This document shows, piece by piece, positions 50,841 through 62,340 of a stretch of 64,000 bases of DNA. The notes beneath the pieces were generated by a model. The model was not told the origin of the DNA. It saw nothing but the letters and a program-made list of their open reading frames with translations, and made no database searches. The translations under genes were made by a program, and so were the position numbers. The stretch comes from Tupaia tana. Its lineage: Eukaryota; Chordata; Mammalia; Scandentia; Tupaiidae. Numbering within the stretch: the stretch's first letter is position 1; the number at the start of each line of letters is the position of its first letter. The stretch spans positions 90,733,475 to 90,797,474 of the forward strand of contig JAKSZU010000002.1 in NCBI GenBank assembly GCA_026018925.1, written 5' to 3'.

Positions 50841-52493
50841 TTTTTTACTTTATTTTTTATTAATATTCATACATTAAATTGCTATACATCATTTAGATTG
50901 TGAAGAGACTTTACCCAGCATGATATACACCTCAGTCCAGCCCAGTTGAGACCACCATAAACATTCTTATCAACAAATAATAAACCTTATCTGTGTCCCA
51001 CAAGTTTCTCCATTTCCCCCCCAAATTTCCTATGTTCTTCCCCTCCCACACTCTCCTTCCACTTTGTCTCTAGTGTTCATTGCAATTTTTAGTACTTTTA
51101 TGTTCTCCAGTCTTTCAGTCTGTACCATAGAGTGCAGGCAGTTGGTATATGTTAAGTGGAGACATACAATGTCTCTTTCATAGCCTGACTTGTTTCACTC
51201 AGCAATAAATCTTCCATATTCATCCACTTTCTATCAAATTCCAGAGCCTTGTTTTTTATGGCTAAATAGTATTCCATGGAGTATATGTGCCATAATTTTT
51301 CAATCCATTAATCTGTTTGTTGATATTTGGGTTGGTTCCATGTCTTAGCAATGGTGAATAATGCTGCAATGAAAATAGTTGTACAGGCACTTTTCCGACT
51401 GAGTGCTCTCTTGTCCTTTGGGTAGAAACCCAGGAGTGGAATTGCTGGATCGTATGGTACTTCTATTTGAAGGTCTTTGAGGAACCTCCATATCATTCTC
51501 CACAGTGGCTAGACCAATTTACATTCCCACCTACAGTTTAGGAGTGTTCCCCTTTCACCACATCCCCTCCAGCACTTACTATTATTTGTTTTTTTAATCT
51601 TCACCATTCTGACTCTTCAGCAAGACCCCCAATGTCTCCCAGAGTTTCCTTAGTGTTTTCCACCAGTAGTTTTATAGTTTGTAGTCATAGGTTTAGATCT
51701 TTGAACCACTTTGAGTTGATTTTTGTTAATGGTGACAGATAAGGGTTCAGATTCATCTTTCTATGGTGGATACCCAGTTTTTCCAACACCATTTGCTAAA
51801 GAGATTTCCCTTTTCCTGCTGGATTGACTGGTACCATTTGTCAAAAGTGAGTTGGCTATATGTTTTGGGGTTTATTTCTGGAGTCTCTACTCTGTTCCAT
51901 TAGTCCTCATGTCTATTTTTGTGCCAATACCATGCTGTTTTGATTATCACAGCTTCATAATGTATTTTGGGGTCAGGAAGTAAGATGCTACCTACTCCAG
52001 TCTTTTTGCACAGGATGGCTTTAGCAAAACAGAATCTTTTATGGTTCCAGACAAATTCTATGATTGTCTTTTCTAGATCTGTGAAGAACATCTCTTGTAA
52101 TTTTATAGGGATTGCTTTAAACATGTAGATTAATTTGGGTAAGATTGCCATTTTTATTATATTGATTCTGCCAATCCAGGAACATGGGATGTCCTTCCAC
52201 TTTTTAGTGTCCTTTTCAATTTCCTTTTTAAGGTTTTCATAGTTTTCCTTGTAGAGGTCTTTGACTTCCTTGATTAGTTTTATTTCTAAGTATATACTTC
52301 TTGTGGCTATGGTAAATGGAATTACATTCTTCAGTTCTGTCTCTGTCAGCTTGTTGTTTGTATATAAAAATGCTATAGATTTTTGTAAGTTAATTTTGTA
52401 TCCTGCCACCTTATTGTATGCATTTATTACTTTGAGAAGTTTTTTCATGGATACTCTTGGGTCTTCTATGTATACAATCATGTCATCTGCAAA
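50841..52493 (-). mobile_element. 5'-truncated LINE-1 inserted into the old L1
   Basis: Minus-strand L1 3' end flanked by identical 10-bp 'catatctttc' at 50831-50840 and 52494-52503. ORF2 reads from just at the reverse transcriptase catalytic motif (FADD, plus position about 52480-52495) through [20 protein letters not shown] to the C-terminal region near 51308. A 201-codon open block (51900-52505, of which the last bases are target) is followed by frame breaks. A 3' UTR and T-rich tail complement occupy 50841-51300. Not active. Confidence 0.93.
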
Positions 52494-52984
52494 CATATCT
52501 TTCATGATTTTATGTCTACTTCTTCAATCAATTATTGAGAAAAGTTTGTAGAAGTATTGAATTCTCCAATTAAAATTATTTTTTATTTTATTATTTTTTA
52601 AATTTTTTGTTTTTAGTTAATTAATTTACATTCATTCACTGAGCATTGTCACAGCATACAAAATGTGATTTCCCATCCACAATATGCTGCATAGTAGTTA
52701 ATTGTACATGTTATCATCAATAATTTTCCATTTCTAGTTTCATATATTTAATATATGTGTGTATATATACTTTTTTTCTTTGCACTTCTATCATTACTGT
52801 TCCATGCATTCTAAAGGTCTATTATTGGTTGCATTAATATTCAGGATTATGATATACTCCATATTAACCTCCATCAGTAGGAAATAAACATTTTTCTCTG
52901 GTAATAGACTTTTCTATGTCATCTATTTTGTTTGATATTAAAATAGAAACTACAAATTAATAATCTTAGAATTTATTTGTTTAT

Positions 52985-53172
52985 TTTTAGGATTTACTTA
53001 GTTTTATTATTATTCATTTTAATTTGCTATAGGGCACGTGTGCACACTAGGGAGACAGAGAAACACAGAGAGAAGGAAAGTGAGAAAACAAGCTGCGAGG
53101 TCTGGGACTCAAACTGTGGTCAACCATGTGGGGAATACAGTGCCTTAACCACCATGCTACTTGCTGGCCCCA
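52985..53172 (-). mobile_element. S-like SINE in the old L1, antisense
   Basis: 'tttaatttgctatagggcac', a purine run, 'ctgggactcaaactgtggtc', ending 'gctacttgctggcccc'. Long 3' end remnant as at 18440. Confidence 0.9.
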
Positions 53173-53395
53173 AATTTACTTATGTTTAGTGTTAGCATAG
53201 TATATCTCACTTTGTCTTTTCACTTCTAGACTATTTGTGTTTTTATGTGTAAAGTGAGTTTGTTACAGGTAGTGTATAGTTGAATCTTTTTTGTCCAATT
53301 TGATAATCCCTGTCTTTTAATAAAAGTGTTTAGGCCATTTATCTTTAATGTGATTGTTGAGCCTTATGATGTTTTCTGGAGCTTTTTCTCCAGTC

Positions 53396-53721
53396 ACTGT
53401 CCCCACATTTCCCAATGCTCTGTCTCACAAATTCCACATATTCCACCTTCAGGCCAAGCTTTTTAATGTAGTAGAAATGATTTAAATTGTGAAATAAGGG
53501 TAAATAGCTAAAAAAAAAATCACTATTCAGGACTTAGTGTCTCACCTCTGATGATAGTTTTGCTTGACTTGCATTGATGGGATGCAACTGTCTCTTCATG
53601 CTCACATTGTTCTGAGGCTAGTGTCCTCTATACCAAGGTCCTTGAGAAGTCTGAATTCTTTTTCAACATCAAATAAGCCAGAGAAATCTGTTTTTCACAG
53701 AATATAAATGATTTATTTCTT
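53396..53721. other. Unassigned sequence
   Basis: May include the remainder of the old L1 (53400-53460). Nothing else is clear. Confidence 0.35.
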
Positions 53722-53975
53722 CTTTTTTTAAGAAAGATTTTTGCTCTAGGGTGTGTGTGCTCACCAGACCGAGAGAGACAGAGCAACACAGACAGAAATC
53801 ACCCCCCAGAGAGGATAGACACACCACAATCCCTTCTCCTCCATTCTCCTCTCAAGATTTTGGACATGTACGCACATGCACCTGGCATGAGTTTTAAGCC
53901 CCTGGATCTGGGACTTGAACTGCTGTCAAATACATGGGGGTCCAGTGACATAACCATTAAATCATTTACTGGTCC
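53722..53975 (-). mobile_element. L-type SINE, antisense
   Basis: 'agaaagatttttgctctagg' to 'atcatttactggtccc'. Flanks 'aaatgatttatttc' and 'aaatgatttatgtt' are the target duplication with two mismatches. Confidence 0.93.
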
Positions 53976-54187
53976 CAAATGATTTATGTTTTATGAATGT
54001 CATCTGATATATTTACTTTTCCCCAACATCCTCCTCTATTTCTTCTTCATTGCTATCACTTTAGTTGTAATTTTAAAAACTTATTTAGTCTTTATAATCT
54101 ATAAATTATATTACATTATTATTTACATATTATAATTAATACAACAATTTTGTAAGGAATATAACTATTAATTATTCTATAGAAAAT

Positions 54188-54418
54188 GGAATTGGGGGCT
54201 AGATAGTGGCACAGCTGGGCCCACATGAGAAAGGTTCTGGGTTTGCATCCTGGGACTTCACTAAACATGCTGGGTTCACATATGTGTTCCCATGCCCCAG
54301 GCCAGCTAGGACTGGGAATAGACTGGGAACTCTGACAACTGGGAAGTATGATAGGTGTGTTGAACTCTCTCTCTCTTTCTCATGGAAGAAATAGATAAAT
54401 AAAATTGAAAAAAAGTGA
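54188..54418 (+). mobile_element. C-type SINE
   Basis: 'gggggctagatagtggcaca', 'aaggttctgggtttgcatcc', 'ctctctctttctcatggaag' and 'aaatagataaataaaatt'. Its head lacks the first half of the box-A region. Confidence 0.8.
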
Positions 54419-54424
54419 ATGAAA

Positions 54425-54520
54425 TTAAAGCACATAAACATTATAAGATTTGCCCAAAGTCAAATAGGTATTAATAACAGAGCTAAAACTGAAGTCCAGG
54501 TCTTTCAACTCCAAATCCAG
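54425..54520 (-). mobile_element. MIR remnant
   Basis: 'taagatttgcccaaagtcaa', 'gagctaaaactgaagtccag' match the complement of the MIR core and head. Confidence 0.5.
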
Positions 54521-55784
54521 ATAGGTCTTTTTTTTTTTTCTTTTTTTCTATTTTTGTACTCTACCACAATATATTTCTTCCAGTGCCTCCAATAATCTTG
54601 CCTTCAAAGTTCATGCTTCATGTAACTTTTCTTTTTTTGTTTGTTTGTTTTAATTGCAGAGACTTTCAACCTTTCTGGAGTCACAGAACAGTATATTCTG
54701 GGTAAACATGCTGATAGAATCCCTCTTTAAACAAGGTTCATAATGTGTTTATGATTGACATTTCTGTCTTGATGAACACATACGGATTTTAAATCTGTTT
54801 GTAAGTCCATTTTTTCAAGAGTCTAAAGCATTGCTTTTGCATCTAGTCATGTACATATATCCAGGTAAAGTGTGATTTCTCTGTTAACTGTGCATATTAC
54901 ATTAGTTTATAATTTCTTACTTTAGTGATTTTTCTCATCATGCTTCCTGCTTTGCACATTTTGGAATCAATGAAGTGAATAACATTAACAAACTCATTTT
55001 AAAAATATGACCATGATCTGGCCTGCAGATGTGTATGTGTTTTGTTTGCACAGTGCTTTTATAAAATGTAAATTCATTACCAAGTTAAAAAATAATGGCT
55101 TGCACATAAAAATCAGAATTTTCATGATGAATTTTTAGACTGTCTTGAAAAATCAGAATATGTCACAGGAGTGGACCTCCCATTCCTCATACTAACAAGT
55201 TGGTGCCCTCTTTTGATCAGTTCTGCCCTCCACAGTTTGTCACAATTTTTACTCCCTATTGTCTTACATCAGCCTTACTTTATGCAATTACTTTACCTGC
55301 CTGAGATTATGGTTTTGGCCACAGACTAACGAACATAAACCAAGATTAAAATGTTTTTGCACAATCATGGTGCCATCGGCTAGAGAAGAGTAAGGATGAG
55401 GGACTTTTGCTCTGACAGGTAGTTCTGATCATCTGTATGAAGGATTATTAGTTTAAAGTTTGTAAACAGAGAGGCACGTATGTTTACTAAGGATGAAACA
55501 TAGCAGCATAATTGCTCCTTATGTATCCCACACCTATGTATCTGCAATGGATGGTAATCCAGCTGCGGACCTTGACAGGACTTTCAGAAGACCTGCAAAA
55601 TGGGTAATGTATTGCCTGTGGACATGTATTGGAGGATATAGGAAGTGAGGAGAAGTCAGCAGTCTCCTTCTCTTGAATACTGCTCTTGGAGACCTACCAT
55701 TATAGCAATTTGCTCATCTGGCATTTTGGAGGAGGTCCCACTTGTCTGCTCCACTGTTGAACACGACTTCTCATCACACAGCAG
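54521..55784. other. Unassigned AT-rich sequence
   Basis: No SINE for about 1.3 kb, no recognised repeat, no credible frame. Confidence 0.4.
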
Positions 55785-55985
55785 AAAGAGTACAACATTT
55801 GGAATCAGAAAACCTTGACAACAGGCTTATTTCTGTCATTTACTGAGATTTTTATCTGGAGCAAGCTACCAAATTTCTGTGGCCTTTGGTTTTCTCAGTG
55901 AAGAATCGAGACATAGTAACTGTGCAACATAGCAAAGTAGTTATGATACAATATATATCAGAGCCCTATATAAAACCTACTCTAC
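55785..55985 (+). mobile_element. MIR element
   Basis: 'agcagaaagagtacaacatt', 'tggaatcagaaaaccttgac', 'ctgtcatttactgagatttt' and 'cctttggttttctcagtgaa' follow plus-strand MIR. Confidence 0.65.
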
Positions 55986-56371
55986 TTAGTCATGGCATAT
56001 TATGCTAGAAGCAGAGAAGGTGGAAGGCAGAAGTTATGCCATACATCATGCTGATTTACCTACTGCTTCACATTCCATTAACCTTTAGAATTTATGTTTT
56101 AATTTAGCAGAAGTCAATGCATTTAAAAACAGCTCTCTCATAGCATTTCAATACTGAAATGACATTTGATCAAGTATGGTAGGCTTATCTATGCAACTCT
56201 GTTATTGTAACATCTCTCCCTACTGGGAAGTCCTTCCTTTGGGATTTATCAGGTCCTTGGATTTAAGGCATAACAGCAGTAATGCTTGACTCTGGGCCTC
56301 TGCTCGTCTCTCTGCATACTCCCTTCTGTGTAATGTTCAGCCATTATCATGGCTTCAATATTACATTCTTG

Positions 56372-56639
56372 GGGACTAGCAGTTAGCGTAATGGCTATGT
56401 CACTGGACCCCCATGTAGTCGACTGAGGTTCAAATCCCGGACCCAGTGGCTTAAACTCACGCCAGACGCACGTGCGTGTGTGCCCAAGATTCCAAGAGGA
56501 GAATGGAAGAGAAGGGATTGTGGCATGGCCATCCCCCCTGGGGAGTGATTTCTCTCTTTCTGTCTCTCTGTCCCTCTCTGTCTTTCTGGCGAGTGCACGC
56601 ACCCTATAGCAAAAACCTCTTCAAAAAAAGAAAAAAAAA
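56372..56639 (+). mobile_element. L-type SINE, first arm of an inverted pair
   Basis: 'gggactagcagttagcgtaa', 'ggttcaaatcccgg', full body. Identical 14-bp 'atattacattcttg' at 56358-56371 and 56640-56653. Confidence 0.96.
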
Positions 56640-56660
56640 ATATTACATTCTTGCAGGTGA

Positions 56661-56929
56661 TTTTTTTTTTTTTTTTGAGGATTTTGCCTTAGGGTGTGTG
56701 TGCTAGCTGGATAGAGAGATAGAGACAGTGAGAGGGAAAGTGAGAAATCACCCCTACACACACACCAGGGGGCATGGCCATGCTGCAATCCCTACTCCTC
56801 CATTCTTCTTCTGGAATCTTGGGCATACATGCATATGTGCTCTGCATGAATTTCAAACTACTGAGTCCAGGACTCAAACCATGGTCAGCCATGTGGAAGT
56901 CCAGTGATGTAACTGCGATTGCTGGCCCC
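56661..56929 (-). mobile_element. L/O-type SINE, second arm of an inverted pair
   Basis: T run, 'ttttgccttagggtgtgtgt', GAGA run, 'caggggg'-type body, 'aggactcaaaccatggtcag', ending 'gcgattgctggcccc' (head shortened). Target 'gcaggtgatttttt' / 'ccaggtgattctttt'. Confidence 0.9.
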
Positions 56930-56934
56930 AGGTG

Positions 56935-58821
56935 ATTCTTTTTTATGACCGCTCACCTGTGATCTCTGTACCTTATTCATTATCTAATGGATATATTAAT
57001 TTGCACTTCTTTTCAGCATCTCACAGTCTATGAATTCAAAACCTAATTATTTCCTTTCCCAAATAGAGTACTTTCTAAAATCTCTTCTCTGTTAGTGGAA
57101 GGTTCCGGGTTTGCATCTGAGCATTCACTCAGTTCTGTGTATCGTAGGATTTATTCAGTGATTACCATGGGCACCGTTGTTGGGTTTGGAGTAACTCATG
57201 ACTCGTTCTTCTCTTACATTCTTTGCACCTAGTCTTGTTAAACCTTTTCCAATATTATTTACATTTTTTTCTTTTACATTTCACTTATACCAAGTTATAC
57301 CTAAGGTCTCCTTACTACCACCTGAATTAAAGCAGAAGACCTTTATCCTGCTTCTTATCCATGCCAAAGGTCATGAAACGTCTTTATAAAACTTTTTCAG
57401 TGCTTTCCCTTAGACTACTTCATTAATTCTGAATGCTTCTGATTGTCTTAAGGCTTTCCATATTCTAACTTTACCTATCTCCATTTTTGTCTCATTTCTC
57501 ACCAGTCAAACCCTCCAGTTCTCCAGTTTAATGGTCTACATGGCCACAACAATCTTTCTGCTTTAATATTTTCCCTACAAGGGCACTCTTTCTCTGTGTC
57601 AATCCAAGCCACAAAAGACGTCTATGGTCTACTTATCTGCCACCCTCTAAGACTTATCTAACGATTCTTTTCTATCTTTGTTTCCCTCTTCCTGAACGTC
57701 TACAACGACAATCTGCCATGCCATTATCACGCTTACTGATTCATGCTTCTTGTTCATGTTCATTTACGTGTGTCAGTTTTGCCTTTTCAACTAAACTTTA
57801 AAGACTCCTTGAGGAAAGACACCATGTCATGCTGAGTCTCTCCTTCAAGTTCCTTGCATGTAATAAGTATTGATTAAAGGAAAAATTGACTGCCTCGTTG
57901 ATTTATTGGGACAAGTGAATTGAGTATTAGATTCAATTAGGTTTTGACAAGGCTTTACTTACTTTTCAATATATAAATTCCTCTTGGGCAGGCAACTTTC
58001 ATTTTTTAATAAGCTGAGTAGAGAAAATGCTGCAACCTACTTTTGAAGTAAAAATTGGGGCCCAATATTACGAGGACAGAATGTACTTTAAAAGGCTGTA
58101 AGACAGGATATTTGGAATCATGCCTGTTTAGAAAAATCTAAGATATTTGGGAAAAGTATCATTAGATGTCCCAAACTTGCCATATTTCTAATACTTAAAT
58201 ACCACTAGCCCCCCAGAGAGGAAATCAGGAAAGTATTGGCTATAGACAATGGGATTGATTGCCTAAAGAAGGCAACAGGAACCTTCCACCCACACAAGTA
58301 CCATGTCATTTTTCCACGAACTGGGCCTGCAGTGATTAAGTGTGTGTACTTGAGAATGCTTCCAAAGGTTTGAGCAATCCATCTGGCCACAGCGCTTGAC
58401 ACTATGGGATTTGTTATTGTGGTGTGGTGCCAGCACCAAGACTTACTTAATTGCCTTAGTCATCAGGCAGCAGTGCCACTAATCCAGGATCTTACTGAGT
58501 GGCATCTGGCTTGTGTGTTTAAAACCAAATAAATGAAGCCACACAACTAAAAAATTTTCCCATATATGAGTCTAAGGTCTGGGAGGTTCTGACCTTGGCT
58601 CCCAACAACTCTTTCAGTAAAATTGTAAGGGTCCTCCCTATGCCAAAAAAGGTGTAATAAGGCCAAAATGACAAGAATTGAAGGGTTCTAAAGGCCTTTT
58701 CTACCCAGAATACAATTGTCTCATCATGTGCTAATGGTCTCCAAATTACCATTAGAGCATTTCTGTATATTTGAGTAATATATCCAAAAAGCCCCTGTCT
58801 AAATACTAATATGTTATTTGG
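56935..58821. other. Unassigned sequence with a possible L2 3' end
   Basis: 57795-57875 ('aaagactccttgaggaaaga', 'ttgcatgtaataagtattg') resembles an L2 3' end. A minus-strand frame at 58519-58893 has no recognisable family and overlaps a SINE at its start. 58060-58530 may be a decayed LTR or DNA element. Confidence 0.35.
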
Positions 58822-59036
58822 GCCAGACAGTGGCACAGGGATAAATGTATCTCTCTGCAAGGGTGACCTATGTGGAAGGTTCTGGGTTTGCATGTGGAGA
58901 CCTCTGTGAGCACATACATGCCCATGGTATGGGGGTGGGTTGGGGCATCAGACCTTGTTAGGGGTATTGTCTTCTCTTGTATCTCTCTGTCTCTCTACCA
59001 TTTTTGCTCATAGAAGAAATAAATAAACTTAAAGAA
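58822..59036 (+). mobile_element. C-type SINE, best-preserved copy
   Basis: 'gggccagacagtggcacagg', 'ctctctgcaagggtgaccta', 'aaggttctgggtttgcatg', 'ctctctgtctctctaccatt', 'gctcatagaagaaataaata'. It shows the full plan of this family: a head with a weak box B and a short body. Confidence 0.85.
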
Positions 59037-59040
59037 ACAC

Positions 59041-59273
59041 GTTCTTGTTGTTGTTGTTATTGTTTTGCTGTAGGGTGCATGTACTCACCAGAGAGAGACA
59101 GAGAGAGGGGGGCAGAATGGCCGTGCTGCAATCCCTTCTCCTCCAGTCTCCTTGGGATGTGGGGCATACATGCACACATGCCCAGCATGATTTTCAGGCT
59201 GTAGGTTCCAGAACTCAAACTGCATAGTTGGCCATGTGAGATCCAGTGCCTTCATCTCCACACCACCTGTTGG
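59041..59273 (-). mobile_element. L-type SINE, antisense, older
   Basis: (GTT)n start, 'ttgctgtagggtgcatgtac', 'gctgcaatcccttctcctcc', 'ccagaactcaaactgcatag', ending 'ccacctgttggcct'. Confidence 0.9.
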
Positions 59274-60524
59274 CCTAAAATAAACACCTTTTATGGGAAA
59301 AGAAGAGTAATATATTACTAGGGCTTAGTTACCTGTGCACCCATTAGTTCTCTGCTCACATCTATAATAACTAGGTAGCTTCTTCATGTTGGATATGGAG
59401 GAAATTGAAGTCGAGTGGGTTGGTTGTTTTGATGGGTTAAAAAAGGCAAAGACTGCAGCCATTGGATACTGTAGGCTAAGAATAACAAGTCCAGAGAGAT
59501 GTATTCTAAAAAACTACTCACCCACATGAGGATAAAAAGGAGAAAACCCCCTACTTTGTGATTCTGCCTGAATCTGACCTGACATTCATACCTTTATATA
59601 CCAAATATCATTAGACTAGAAACTGGCTATTCTGTGAAGCCCCTTAACTTTGCCAGTTGACACATTAGAAACTTACTCAAAGCTCTTTTCCAACTCTAAA
59701 AGTTCAGCCAAGAAAAAAGAAGTTAAAAGGCAAGGCAGGGACAATTTAAAAAAAAAAAGAAAACCACATTCTGTTTCCAACAAAGTCAACTTCCTTCTTT
59801 CCCTTGCAAATTTCCCTTTCTGCAAAATGTTGCCCTGTTGTGGAAGATTCTGTACTTCCGACCTTAGCATTCCTTCCGCAGTCCTTTGTGACATTTCTAG
59901 GATAAAATAATCCCAGGATAACAGAGCTCCTTGTTTCCTATGGCAGGAGAACCTAAGATGAATTTAGAAGTGACGGAGAAAAGCTCGAGATGGAGACTAC
60001 TTGGAGGGGCAGCCTCCCGTTGGAGAAATAACTGGCCAGAGACAAGCTGTGGGCTCTGACAGGCAAACACAAGATGGAGGAGAGGAACAAATGACAGTGC
60101 TTCTCTAGAAACATCCGTCCTGCCCACAGTTGAGCTGAGATCTCCGAGAAAGTGTCAGTATGATCCGAATGCAATATTCTGGCTTATGTTGGTAGGCACA
60201 TAGTTATTAGTTAAAACATTGGATTCTGGAAAGTTTATCTTCATGATATAAAATAGACATCACCAGCCCTATCTCTTTTAAACTGTCAGGTTTTTTTTTG
60301 TTGTTGTTTTGTTTTGTTTTGTTTTTATCTTATAGTTAATTGACTTTCTTATCAAGGCTCTGAGAGGAAAAATATCACTGGATGAGATTACAAATATAAT
60401 TCACTGCCTGTAATTTTTTTGCAAAAGTGGAAATTGAGGCAAACTTCACTCATGAGCAAAATAAACCAAAGAATTCTTTCTCTATAAAAATGAACTTTTG
60501 AATGTCCAGATTATATTAACCGCC

Positions 60525-60592
60525 AGAAAGAAAGGAAAGATGAAATGAAGGAAAGAAGGGAAAGAGGGAGAGAGGGAGTCAGGGAAGGAAGA
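60525..60592. repeat. Purine-rich (GGAA/GAAA) tract
   Basis: A run of GAAAG, GGAAAG and GGGAGA units with few pyrimidines, an irregular microsatellite. Confidence 0.85.
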
Positions 60593-61439
60593 ATAATTTT
60601 CCTATCGTCGCCTCTAAGAGCATGTTTGACTGTGAAGACACATTGATCGTCACATTTAATCCAGGCCAGACCACCTCACCCCCTCTGCCTGGTACAGGAG
60701 AGAGCGGGTTGGTTGCAGCAGATATTCAATAGAGTCACTGGCTTATCCAATAAGAGCTGATGAAAAGTCTCAGGCTCAATTTCCAAGACGTTTTCCTCAG
60801 AATGATCCCGTAGAGTGGTTACTCCAACAGTACTATAAAGGTCTTGAAAAGAGCGGGGCTGGGAACACTATGGAATCACAGAAGCGCTTCCTTCCAACAC
60901 ATCTTCACCTTGGCAAGGACACAACCTCCAGTTCAGTTCAGGACTTGCAACGACCAAGAGACTGAGATGAAGTAGATTTGGCTCCCTTGGCCTGGAGTGG
61001 AGTCCTGGCCGAAAACTCAGGGCACTGACTTTAGTCACATTTCCAAAATACAAAAGGAAACAGCAAAGGGGAAGGAGAAGGAGAATGGCACGTGTATGTG
61101 TGTGTGGTTTCAAAGTATACATGAGTGGGAAAGAAGAGTGAAACAAAATAGATTAGAAATCGTGCCTGGCCTCCCAGGTTGAAGTCCCCACTTAGTGCCT
61201 GTGCTGGGTGTTTCTTGTTTACCTCTCCAGGTTCACTCTCCACCCTTCTCTACTCTGATCTTGCCCTGAAAAGCTGTGGAACTTCGTGTCCTCTAAAGTC
61301 CAGTGGGATCAGCCAATCAAGCACCATTATGAGTTCTAGAAGCTGGGAGAGTGAGGCCACAGTTGCCAGGGTTGGCTGTATTTTCCTATGAAAGCCAGGC
61401 AGCCTCTCTGTGTTCCCCTCTCTGCTTTCTGATAACTGT

Positions 61440-61600
61440 TCCCATTCTGCCCTTCAGATCTAAGGGTAGTAATCATGATAGGAGTCCCTGCTGGTGCCAG
61501 TTTTGGGACCCTGCACTAACGTTGGTTGGTTCCCCCAAACCCTGACTATCTCTCTGTAAGTAATCTCTTTATTAAATTCTCTCCAAATAGAGTGTGTTGT
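61440..61600 (+). mobile_element. Possible ancient L1 3' end
   Basis: 'agggtagtaatcatgatagg', 'ggttggttcccccaaaccct' and 'gtaatctctttattaaattc' resemble an old L1 3' terminus ('cccaaaccctgcccacacctttgtaaatagtccctttattaaactc' type). Low certainty. Confidence 0.35.
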
Positions 61601-61857
61601 GCCATTGATCTTCTATCAAGACTTGGACAGATATATTCTGTAAATACAATATATTTTTGCAAAGGAGGTACGGGAGATCGGAAGAAGTTAGAAACATTGT
61701 GACATTAGTCCCAATTCTACCACTATTGGGGCAATGAAATGAGCCCAACTTTTTGTCTCTATACCCCCCAAAATAGTAAAAGCAGTCCACTAGGATTCCA
61801 AAGACTTCAATCTAGTCTGGAATTTACCCACACTGGCTACTTGGCTTTGGTCAATTA

Positions 61858-61927
61858 CTGGGCCATTGGAAAAGTCATGACACATTTTTGCATAGGAAAA
61901 CATGTCATGACTTTTGTGATGACCTAA
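61858..61927. mobile_element. 70-bp mariner-like miniature element with TA flanks
   Basis: 'tggaaaagtcatgacacatt' is inverted in 'catgtcatgacttttgtgatg'; the centre is 'tttgcataggaaaac'. TA at 61856-61857 and 61928-61929. Confidence 0.85.
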
Positions 61928-62224
61928 TAATTTGACTTTTGTAGGACTTAGGGTCCTCATTTATGTAAAGGAAATAATTTGTCCAATATACATCACAGCA
62001 TCATTAGGAGATTCAAGTGTCATAATGCTTTTAGAAAAAGATTGTTCCATATTTATCTATTACAAAAAAAAAAATCTGGCATATTTTTCCAGATCTAGCA
62101 ATGATATCAGCTCTTTGAAGATCTCCCCAAGTGTCTCAGGAAGAGTTCATTCTCTTTCCTCTGTTCTCACATGGCAATTAATTCAAACCTCTGCCTACTA
62201 AAGTGTACATCACATTGTTTTATA

Positions 62225-62340
62225 GATGGATGTCCATAAGTTTATACCTCAGTAAGGCAGTAAACTCTTCATGGGCTGTAAGCCATGCACCAAGCATGAA
62301 ACTTGACACAAAAAGATCTCAACAGATGTTCATTGAATGG
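62225..62340 (+). mobile_element. L2 3' end remnant
   Basis: 'gtaaactcttcatgggctgt', 'gcaccaagcatgaaacttga' and 'agatgttcattgaatgg' match the order of the L2 terminus. Confidence 0.5.

Larger units (their letters stand above)
49675..53395 (-). mobile_element. Old LINE-1 ORF2 fragment, antisense, multiply interrupted
   Basis: Collinear antisense L1 blocks: 49680-49714, 49930-50170 ('gaccatgtgggactagattt'-type), 50406-50830, 52504-52577 ('caatcaattattgagaaaag'), about 52800-52960 and 53173-53395 ('tgtcttttaataaaagtgt'). They are broken by the elements at 49715, 50178, 50841 and 52985, and by an AT-rich unidentified insert near 52580-52800. Confidence 0.8.
59280..61857. other. Unassigned sequence free of tRNA-derived SINEs
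   Basis: No SINE copy is visible for about 2.6 kb. 60290-60330 is a (GTTTT)-rich run. Short frames on both strands have no family signature and no exon is recognised. Confidence 0.45.

Noticed and set aside
52261..52551. 96-codon plus-strand frame with hydrophobic stretches
   Set aside because: It is the antisense of L1 ORF2 and disappears when the L1 is recognised on the other strand.
58519..58893. 124-codon minus-strand frame
   Set aside because: Its N-terminal end lies in a C-type SINE and the rest has no motif I can support.
60868..61243. Overlapping frames of 61-92 codons on both strands
   Set aside because: Low-complexity K/E-rich or histidine/threonine repeats from purine-rich and CACACA-type sequence; no gene context.
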